Source: a bacterium (GTDB lineage: Bacteria; UBP15; UBA6099; DSWB01). From it: DNA of 9,810 bases. Location of the stretch: assembly GCA_020061125.1 (NCBI GenBank), contig JAGUYV010000054.1:1-9810 (forward strand), in the 5' to 3' direction. Both the position numbers and the translations under genes were made by a program. This document shows, one piece after another, positions 1 to 5,024 of this stretch (the first letter of the stretch is position 1; every line of letters starts with the position of its first letter). The notes below the pieces were generated by a model, which was given only the letters and a program-made list of their open reading frames with translations, searched no databases and was not told the origin of the DNA.

Positions 1-1
1 C

Positions 2-547
2 CGGTTCGGCTCCATCCGCGAGGACTATGCGGGCATGGACCCGCAAACCAGGCTGATCGTTCTCGCCGGAGAGGACGACCGGATCGTGGGGCAGGGCACG
101 GCGCGATTCATCTTCGAGCATGCCGTATCTTTGCCAGCGGACAATAAAAGCTACATCCTCATGCTCACCGACATGCATGGCACGCCGCCCCTTGTAGCGG
201 ACCATTTTCAGCCGCTTTCCGGCGACCCCGCGATGGATTACGCCAACGAGGCCGCGCCCGAGAGAACGGACAACATAATAGCCAAATGGAAGCAGAGCGG
301 AAAGGCTGCACACGAGGACCGGGGCGGCATGTACGCCCGGCTCGCGCCCGACGCCCACGATTTCGCCATGTGGCGGCTGTTCGACGCGCTGTGCGACTGC
401 GCGTTTTACGGCAAAAATTGCGAGCAATCCCTTGGGAGCGGCCCCGGCGCTTTGGGCATGGGCCTGTGGTCCGACGGCACGCCCGTGAAACCGCTTAATT
501 GTGGGGACACCATGCTTAATTGTGGGGACACCATACTTAATTATTGA
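2..547 (+). CDS. C-terminal part of an alpha/beta-fold hydrolase, 3' end fused to a dispersed repeat
   Basis: This reading frame is open from the window edge, so the gene starts upstream; 181 residues are visible. The stretch GEDDRIVG near its start looks like the strand and turn that carry the acid residue of an alpha/beta-hydrolase triad. The later motif DMHGTPPLVADH could supply the catalytic histidine. The nucleophile elbow (GxSxG) must lie outside the window. Substrate is unknown; the family includes esterases, lipases and dienelactone-hydrolase-like enzymes. The end is odd. After the family-like ending WSDGTPVKP, the last 17 residues (LNCGDTM, LNCGDTI, LNY) and the TGA stop are read from the 21-bp tandem repeat beginning at 493. 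The native C-terminus was therefore probably replaced or extended by repeat insertion. Family assignment is moderate because only the C-terminal half is seen. Confidence 0.6.
   Translation, partial: RFGSIREDYAGMDPQTRLIVLAGEDDRIVGQGTARFIFEHAVSLPADNKSYILMLTDMHGTPPLVADHFQPLSGDPAMDYANEAAPERTDNIIAKWKQSGKAAHEDRGGMYARLAPDAHDFAMWRLFDALCDCAFYGKNCEQSLGSGPGALGMGLWSDGTPVKPLNCGDTMLNCGDTILNY
493..543 (+). repeat. 21-bp tandem repeat with GGGGACACC core, left end of the RAYT island
   Basis: Two exact 21-bp units lie at 493-513 and 514-534, followed by a partial third unit to 543. Each full unit contains TTAATT and GTGGGGACACCAT. The same core recurs inverted at 1247-1263 and 1287-1295, and in direct orientation at 2084-2111. 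It is therefore a dispersed family tied to the adjacent RAYT gene. The 28 bases 525-552 are identical to 2084-2111. Confidence 0.9.
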
Positions 548-571
548 CAAATCCCGAATATGTGATAGGAT
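544..571 (+). promoter_or_regulatory. Putative promoter of the RAYT gene, -35 inside the repeat
   Basis: A perfect TTGACA (544-549) is followed after 16 bases by TAGGAT (566-571), a 4/6 match to the -10 consensus. Transcription would start within a few bases of the ATG at 581, so the mRNA would be nearly leaderless. AAGGA at 573-577 sits only 3 bases from the ATG, too close for a normal Shine-Dalgarno site. The TTGACA belongs to the conserved 28-bp repeat and is also present in the copy at 2084-2111. Confidence 0.5.
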
Positions 572-580
572 AAAGGAACC

Positions 581-1249
581 ATGCCAAGGATAGCAAGAGT
601 CATAGCGCCCCGGCAGCCGCACCACATCACCCAGCGCGGGAACCGGCGGCAGAAAACATTTTTCAAGAACGCGGACTACACCGCTTACATCGAGATGATG
701 AGCGAATCGTGCGGCAAGTGCGGCGTCGAAATCTGGGCGTACTGCCTCATGCCCAACCACATTCACCTGATTGCGGCGCCGGACAGCGAAGACGCGCTGC
801 GTCGCGCCATCGGAGAAGCGCACCGGCGCTACACATGGCGCGTCAACACGCGCGAGGGCTGGCGCGGCCACTTGTGGCAGGGCCGGTTCTCGTCGTTCGT
901 TATGGATGTTCCGCATCTTCTGGCCGCGGCCCGATATGTGGAACTGAATCCCGTGCGCGCCGACCTGGTGCAACAGCCGCAGCAATGGAAATGGAGCAGC
1001 GCAGCCGCGCACCTGGCGGGGCGTGACGACGCGCTTGTCAGAGTCGCGCCGTTGCTCGACATGGTAAGGGAAGAATGGAGCGCGTTTCTTGCCCTGCCCG
1101 TGGATGAGCAGGTTCGCACAGCCATCAGAAGCCGCGAGCGCACGGGCCGCCCGCTCGGCAGCGACGCTTTCGTCGCTTATCTCGAAGAGCTGCTCGGCCG
1201 TCCGCTCAAACCGGGGAAAAGAGGTCCGAAAGGGAAAAGGGAGGCATAA
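581..1249 (+). CDS. REP-associated tyrosine transposase (RAYT, Y1_Tnp/IS200-like)
   Basis: The product is a 222-aa single-strand DNA transposase of the HUH/Y1 superfamily. RAYTs bind and cut REP-type palindromes and are thought to spread them. Visible features are the N-terminal MPRIARV...HHITQRGNRRQ block (residues 1-24), the HUH motif H60-I-H62 within LMPNHIHLI for metal binding, and the likely nucleophile Y119 in RYVELNPVRA. The WQGRF segment typical of the family is at residues 99-103. A basic C-terminal tail (GRPLKPGKRGPKGKR) ends the protein. Length and motifs are normal, so the enzyme may be intact. The stop codon TAA (1247-1249) lies inside the right inverted repeat, so gene and repeat are physically coupled. 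Its base composition is GC-rich like the host and unlike the AT-rich gene that follows. Confidence 0.93.
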   Translation: MPRIARVIAPRQPHHITQRGNRRQKTFFKNADYTAYIEMMSESCGKCGVEIWAYCLMPNHIHLIAAPDSEDALRRAIGEAHRRYTWRVNTREGWRGHLWQGRFSSFVMDVPHLLAAARYVELNPVRADLVQQPQQWKWSSAAAHLAGRDDALVRVAPLLDMVREEWSAFLALPVDEQVRTAIRSRERTGRPLGSDAFVAYLEELLGRPLKPGKRGPKGKREA

Positions 1250-1263
1250 TTAAGTATGGTGTC
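1247..1263 (-). repeat. Inverted copy of the RAYT-associated repeat
   Basis: These 17 bases are the exact reverse complement of 527-543 (core GACACCATACTTAATTA). The first three bases are the RAYT stop codon. Together the two copies bracket the transposase gene. Confidence 0.9.
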
Positions 1264-1317
1264 ACCAAAACTCTCCCCAAAACTCCGGTGTCCCCAAAAC
1301 TCCGTCCCCCAAACTCC
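1258..1317. repeat. Degenerate tandem repeat of GGTGTCCCCAAAACTCC-type units
   Basis: Four related units follow one another: 1258-1273, 1274-1286, 1287-1303 and 1304-1317. Each carries CC(C)AAAACTC(C), and two have the GGTGTC prefix, which is the reverse complement of the GACACC core. The array ends two bases before the putative ATG (1319) of the AT-rich gene. It therefore occupies the position where a ribosome binding site would normally lie. Confidence 0.8.
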
Positions 1318-1318
1318 T

Positions 1319-2041
1319 ATGAATTTCTTTGTATTGTGCAAACCCAAACGCACTAAATTCAAAAATGCCACATGGGATGAAGGAACAGTTTATGATACAA
1401 AAGTCTGTGACATTTGTGGACATATTTATGAATCTTACAGATCTGATCTTTTTATAACATTAGAAAATGATAGAATTGGAGATATTGTATGGACTTGGTA
1501 CGGTGAGTGTGTTATCACTCAGCGTGTTTTAGATATTTTAAAATCAAATAAACTTACAGGATATTACGTTAAACCTGTTACTATTACTAATATAAAAACT
1601 AAAAGCAAAAGACCCAATGTTCTTCCACCTCTGTGGGAACTTATTCCAAATAGATCATTCCCTTGTGATAATAAATCTGGAATTTGCGTCGTTAAGCATT
1701 GTAACACATGTGGTCGAAAGGATTATACTCCTTTTATAAAAGGTTTTTCGATTGATGAAAGCATATGGGACAAGAGCGATTTATTTTCTCCTAAAGGGTA
1801 TGATAACTTTGTTATCACAACTGAATCAGTCAAAAATTTATTTGAAGAAAGTCAAATATCAAATTGTTCTTTTGTTCCAGCACTAGATATTAATAAATTG
1901 TTTTATTCAAAAGAAGAGATTAAAAGAGGCTATATAAATAATTATAAAATTAAATCTTCTGATGAGTTATTTGAATGGTGCAACAAATTGGTCGATAATT
2001 TCGAAGCATTTGTAGATTGGGATAAGAAACGGGGAAAATAG
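1319..2041 (+). CDS. Double-CXXCG motif protein, SitI6-type immunity family
   Basis: The product is a 240-aa, probably cytoplasmic protein with two CXXCG knuckles: C30-D-I-C33-G34 and C128-N-T-C131-G132, a likely zinc site. The start MNFFVL, the middle GDIVWTW...LTGYYV block and the later SDLF...FVITTESV segment (about 153-171) follow the layout of the double-CXXCG family first seen as Myxococcus paralogues. That family includes SitI6, an immunity protein against a contact-delivered toxin. ATG 1319 is preferred because earlier in-frame codons are only repeat sequence; no Shine-Dalgarno site precedes it. G+C is about 29% in five sampled lines against 60-65% for sampled flanking lines, a strong sign of horizontal transfer. 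No cognate toxin is visible. The gene sits between RAYT repeats, 69 bases after the transposase. Family call is from memory of motif layout. Confidence 0.7.
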   Translation: MNFFVLCKPKRTKFKNATWDEGTVYDTKVCDICGHIYESYRSDLFITLENDRIGDIVWTWYGECVITQRVLDILKSNKLTGYYVKPVTITNIKTKSKRPNVLPPLWELIPNRSFPCDNKSGICVVKHCNTCGRKDYTPFIKGFSIDESIWDKSDLFSPKGYDNFVITTESVKNLFEESQISNCSFVPALDINKLFYSKEEIKRGYINNYKIKSSDELFEWCNKLVDNFEAFVDWDKKRGK

Positions 2042-2068
2042 GGAATTATGGGGACATCCATGATAAGT

Positions 2069-2110
2069 TTTGTCAGAATTAAAGGGACACCATACTTAAT
2101 TATTGACAAA
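2069..2110. repeat. Imperfect palindrome containing the RAYT repeat core in its loop
   Basis: TTTGTCA (2069-2075) pairs with TGACAAA (2104-2110), and AATTAA (2077-2082) pairs with TTAATT (2096-2101), with small bulges between them. The loop (2083-2095) carries GGGACACC. A further degenerate copy of the core, GGGGACATCC, lies just upstream at 2050-2059. The structure fits a REP-like hairpin substrate for a RAYT, or alternatively a stem ending the upstream gene. Confidence 0.6.
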
Positions 2111-2111
2111 T
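2084..2111 (+). repeat. Right direct copy of the RAYT-associated repeat
   Basis: These 28 bases are identical to 525-552, including the TTGACA. They close the low-GC block, so the RAYT gene and the double-CXXCG gene lie together between direct repeats. No clear -10 box follows the TTGACA here. Any transcript started from it would run antisense into the 3' end of the metallophosphoesterase gene. Confidence 0.9.
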
Positions 2112-2150
2112 TCTGGGACGCAGGTTAGGAACAGCAGATTCGGGTTATGG

Positions 2151-3368
2151 TCACCATGCGTTTGAATTTTCAAACGAGTACGAGCGCAGTTCCATGCTTG
2201 TGATTTTTCCGTGCTTCACGCGCACGATGCGGAATCCGTACTCGTCGCGCGCGCCGTCTCCGGGGTTGTGTCCCGCGCCCATGGTGCAGACTTCCAGAAC
2301 CGATTCCCCGAGAAGCCGTTCGCTGTTGAAGTGCACATGCCCCACGAACACATGCGAGACTTTGTAGTGATTGAGGAATTTGGTGAATTTCTGAAGGGAC
2401 GGGCCTTGCACGATCTCGGGCCGTTCGAGGCCCAGCTTGTTGCCGCCCTGAAGGAATTCCAGGGGGATGTGCGTGTGCGCAATGATTGACTGCCCGCGCC
2501 TTGCGGCCGCGGCCGCGTCGGCCTGAATCCACTCCCACTGCTCCGGCCCTATGAACGCGAGGTTGTTGATCTTGAGCTTGACCGTGTCCGGCTCGCGCTT
2601 GTCGCGCCAGCGCGGCGCCCAGTCGTAGGTGCTGATCGTCATCACATGCAGGGGGCCGTAGTCGAACGAATGCCACGAGGGGCCGTATGCGGCCTCCCAG
2701 TAGTCCCGGCCGTCCACCACGGCGCCGTCCACTTCGTCAATGTACATCTCGTGGTTGCCCGGAGTCATGAACACCGGCGCGCGCAGCCGCTGCACGAGCG
2801 ATTCGTACCCGAACACATAATCCATGTCGTAAGTGGCGGGGTTCAGCCCGAGATCGCCCGAGAACAGCACGAACTCGGGGTTCAGTTTCGAGACATCGTC
2901 CAGAATCTTCATGCGCAGCGCGTTGCGCCGCGGGTCGCTGCCCATGTTGAAGTGGATGTCCGTGAGATGCACGAACACATAGTCGTCCTTGAAATCGCGA
3001 ACGATCTTGACCGCGTGGGGTTGCGAATCCGCGCCGCCGTCTGAAAAGCTGACATGAAGATCGTACAGGGCCTCGGGCGCATCCGCGGGCACGGCGGCAA
3101 CAAGAGCGCCGTCCCGATTATCGAGCGCCAGGTTTACGGGGCTGCCGCCGTCGAGGCCTATCAAATGCGCGGATTCCGCGGCAACGCCCGTCGCGGCGGA
3201 AATCTCCAGAGCAAACGACTCCCCGGCGCGCACGATCGCCGGGTTATTGAACAGGGGTCTTTGAATTTGGTGGATGCGCCGCACGGGCGCGGCCGCGGCA
3301 AGGGCGGCGTCCAGCACAAGGAACACGGCGATCAGAACCGGAACAAGGCGTTTCGAAATCCGCATCAT
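2151..3368 (-). CDS. Secreted calcineurin-like metallophosphoesterase
   Basis: The 405-aa product carries a signal peptide (about residues 1-27, basic start, hydrophobic core, AAA/AP cleavage region). A beta-sandwich-like N-terminal part follows (about 40-125), then a metallophosphoesterase domain (about 131-348). All metal-ligand motifs are present: D137-I-H139, G171-D172, G204-N205-H206-E, H298 in AHTH and G343-H-V-H346. The enzyme should hydrolyse phosphate esters in the periplasm or outside the cell; the substrate is not inferable. Two ATG codons are adjacent. GGAGG (3373-3377 on this strand) is 4 bases from the first and 7 from the second, so translation may begin at the second (3365). 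The gene diverges from the zinc-ribbon/sialidase pair across a 77-bp gap. The RAYT island lies just beyond its 3' end. Confidence 0.9.
   Translation of the reverse strand: MMRISKRLVPVLIAVFLVLDAALAAAAPVRRIHQIQRPLFNNPAIVRAGESFALEISAATGVAAESAHLIGLDGGSPVNLALDNRDGALVAAVPADAPEALYDLHVSFSDGGADSQPHAVKIVRDFKDDYVFVHLTDIHFNMGSDPRRNALRMKILDDVSKLNPEFVLFSGDLGLNPATYDMDYVFGYESLVQRLRAPVFMTPGNHEMYIDEVDGAVVDGRDYWEAAYGPSWHSFDYGPLHVMTISTYDWAPRWRDKREPDTVKLKINNLAFIGPEQWEWIQADAAAAARRGQSIIAHTHIPLEFLQGGNKLGLERPEIVQGPSLQKFTKFLNHYKVSHVFVGHVHFNSERLLGESVLEVCTMGAGHNPGDGARDEYGFRIVRVKHGKITSMELRSYSFENSNAW
2159..2176. repeat. Short perfect palindrome at the 3' end of the metallophosphoesterase gene
   Basis: CGTTTGAA (2159-2166) and TTCAAACG (2169-2176) are exact inverted complements separated by TT. 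It overlaps the last codons of the gene, and no U-run follows on the minus strand. A role as an RNA-stabilising or rho-dependent 3' hairpin is possible but unproven. Confidence 0.45.
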
Positions 3369-3432
3369 GGAACCTCCGGCGGGCGCTGCGGCGCGCTGCG
3401 AATTCGCGCATCCCGCAGCGCTTTCTCTATTG

Positions 3433-3439
3433 TATAATA
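3433..3439. promoter_or_regulatory. Symmetric -10 element TATAATA, possible bidirectional promoter
   Basis: TATAAT (3433-3438) is a perfect -10 hexamer for the plus strand. The following A gives the symmetric form TANNNTA, which reads TATTATA on the minus strand. No good -35 is seen for either direction. On the plus strand the expected start point falls at about 3445, next to the ATG at 3446, which would give a leaderless mRNA. On the minus strand it would give a leader of about 60 bases for the metallophosphoesterase gene. Confidence 0.6.
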
Positions 3440-3445
3440 CCAGTT

Positions 3446-3670
3446 ATGGAGCAGGACGGACACGGAAACCCGCAGGATGCGAACGCGCCGCGCGGCCGCA
3501 AGTTCATCGGCGTGAAGTTCGAGTGCTGCGGCGTGTACTCGCGCATCTATTACAACGACCAGAAGCAGGGGTACTTCGGCTATTGTCCGCTGTGCCACCG
3601 CCGGGTGAATGTGCGCGTGGATCCCGAGAAGGGAATTGACGCGCGATTTTTCAATCTCAAGATCCGGTAG
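3446..3670 (+). CDS. Small zinc-ribbon-like conserved protein
   Basis: The 74-aa product has a disordered polar N-terminus (about 1-16) and a compact core starting at KFIGVKFECC. Cysteines C27 and C28 and the pair in CPLC (C48, C51) could form a zinc ribbon. An aromatic stretch (YSRIYY, then GYFGY) lies between them. I recall similar short proteins of the pattern FECC...ARIY...CP.C...RFF in PVC-group genomes, but no function is known to me. No Shine-Dalgarno site precedes the ATG; the -10 box ends 7 bases upstream, so leaderless translation is likely. It lies 18 bases before the sialidase-like gene and is probably co-transcribed with it. The protein has no signal peptide, so it acts inside the cell, unlike its partner. 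Confidence 0.7.
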   Translation: MEQDGHGNPQDANAPRGRKFIGVKFECCGVYSRIYYNDQKQGYFGYCPLCHRRVNVRVDPEKGIDARFFNLKIR

Positions 3671-3688
3671 CCTCCGGGGGAGTTTTTC

Positions 3689-4744
3689 ATGAACAAAAAC
3701 CCAATTATCGCGATTCTGGCGCTGGCCGTTGCGCTGTGCGCGGGCGGAGCGCGCGCCGCGGACGAGCCTTACTTCAGCGCCGGTCTGATCTTCGACGACA
3801 TTCCGGGTTATCCGTCGCACCACGGCTCGACAATTGAGGAACTCTCAACCGGCGAACTCATGGCCGCGTGGTACTCGGGCGCGGCCGAAAAAGCCACGGA
3901 TGTGGCCATCTTTGCATCTCTCATGCCCGCGGACCGGAGCGCGTGGTCCGCGCCGGCGATCATCCACGACTCACCGGATGAGAGTGACGGCAACCCCGTG
4001 CTTTTCGAGGCGCCGGACCACCGCCTCTGGCTCTATTATGTGACTATCGAGGGAACATCGTGGAACGACTGCCCCATCCGCGCGAAATATTCAACCGACC
4101 ACGGCCGTACATGGAGCCAGCCCCGGTTCGTGCGCGAGAAAAAACAGTGGATGACGCGCAACAAGCCCATCGTGCTGTCCGACGGCCGCATCCTTCTGCC
4201 CCTGTACGACGAGCGCGTGTTTCAGAGCCATTTCTACATCTCGGACGACAACGGGGAAACCTGGAGCGGCTGGGGCATGATCAAGCAGTTCCAGACCCTG
4301 CAGCCCACGGTCGTTGAGCGCAGCGACGGCGATCTCTTGTGCCTCATGCGCACCGGCGCATCCAACAGCGACACCTGGGAGGCGTTGAGCAAATCCAAGG
4401 GGGAGAAGTGGACGCCCGCGCGCCAGTCCGGCATCCCCAATCCCGGCTCGGCCGTGGACATGGTCAAGCTCGCCAACGGGCATCTGGTGATCGCTTTCAA
4501 CAACAGCTACACACAGCGCAATCCCCTGTCCGTGGCCCTGTCCACGGATGAAGGCCGCACCTGGACCAGAGTGCGCAACATCGAAGCCGACGATCACGGC
4601 TCCTACTCCTATCCGGCCATCATCCAGGACCGCAACGGAATCATTCACCTCACCTACACCTGGAACCGCGATTCCATCAAGCACGCCGCATTCAACGAAG
4701 CGTGGATCATGCAGGGACAGGAAAAATTCGCGGAAAAGCAATAG
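3689..4744 (+). CDS. Secreted sialidase-like (BNR/Asp-box) glycosidase
   Basis: The 351-aa product is an exported beta-propeller protein. The signal peptide is residues 1-23 with cleavage after ARA. Three clear Asp boxes (SxDxGxTW) occur at 135-142, 185-192 and 285-292, with a degenerate one at 234-241. The HGSTIEEL...GELMAAWYSG start (45-64), the NKPIVLSDGRILLPLYDE segment (158-175) and QPTVVERSDGDLL (205-217) match the BNR_2/exo-alpha-sialidase-like family in layout. Such proteins release terminal sugars, but many members are not true sialidases, so the substrate is open. GGGGGAG (3676-3682) lies 6 bases before the ATG, a strong ribosome site. It is second in a likely two-gene operon after the zinc-ribbon gene. 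No clear terminator follows. Confidence 0.8.
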   Translation: MNKNPIIAILALAVALCAGGARAADEPYFSAGLIFDDIPGYPSHHGSTIEELSTGELMAAWYSGAAEKATDVAIFASLMPADRSAWSAPAIIHDSPDESDGNPVLFEAPDHRLWLYYVTIEGTSWNDCPIRAKYSTDHGRTWSQPRFVREKKQWMTRNKPIVLSDGRILLPLYDERVFQSHFYISDDNGETWSGWGMIKQFQTLQPTVVERSDGDLLCLMRTGASNSDTWEALSKSKGEKWTPARQSGIPNPGSAVDMVKLANGHLVIAFNNSYTQRNPLSVALSTDEGRTWTRVRNIEADDHGSYSYPAIIQDRNGIIHLTYTWNRDSIKHAAFNEAWIMQGQEKFAEKQ

Positions 4745-4902
4745 CGGCGGCGCGGCGGAAGAGCCTTCGCCTCTTGGGGACGATGCTCGCGCATTCCCCT
4801 CATGGGAAACATTGCATGCCCCGGCTTTTCGCAATTCCCCAACAGGCCCCCGGTCCATTCCAAATGTCTCGCGCGGCTCACAAGATTCTAACGCGCACTG
4901 CC

Positions 4903-4908
4903 TATAAT
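4903..4908 (+). promoter_or_regulatory. Putative -10 box upstream of pyk
   Basis: TATAAT is a perfect -10 hexamer in the 280-base gap between the sialidase-like gene and pyk. No convincing -35 is seen at 16-18 bases. Use of this site would give a leader of about 110 bases whose last 45 bases (4980-5024) are CA-rich and unstructured. A second candidate, TATGAT at 4973-4978, would give a leader of about 40 bases. Confidence 0.4.
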
Positions 4909-5024
4909 CACGCGCAAAGGCGCACGGCCCGGGGTTGCGGCTCCCGCGCTTTTTCAAATCTCCGGGGTACGGTATGATTAACAACACAAACACGAACACA
5001 TTGAACGGAGACGGAAACACATTC

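Larger units (their letters stand above)
493..1317 (+). mobile_element. RAYT element: REP-associated tyrosine transposase gene with flanking repeats
   Basis: The unit comprises the tandem repeat at the left, the Y1-type transposase gene, and an inverted copy of the repeat at the right that grades into further degenerate GGTGTCCCC-type units. The bases 527-543 and 1247-1263 are perfect inverted complements (17 bp), and one mismatch is added if the match is extended three bases outward. HUH transposases of this group act on short palindromic repeats and make no target-site duplication; none is evident here. Exact element boundaries cannot be fixed from one copy. Confidence 0.65.

Noticed and set aside
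493-1317. CRISPR array interpretation of the GGGGACACC repeats
   Set aside because: Units are directly abutting or widely separated, in both orientations, with no regular unique spacers; they fit RAYT-associated repeats.
4745-4900. Small inverted repeats (for example AAGAG/CTCTT near 4760 and TTCCC/GGGAA near 4800) as a terminator of the sialidase-like gene
   Set aside because: Stems are only 5 bp, loops are poor and no U-run follows; nothing convincing as a terminator or RNA gene.
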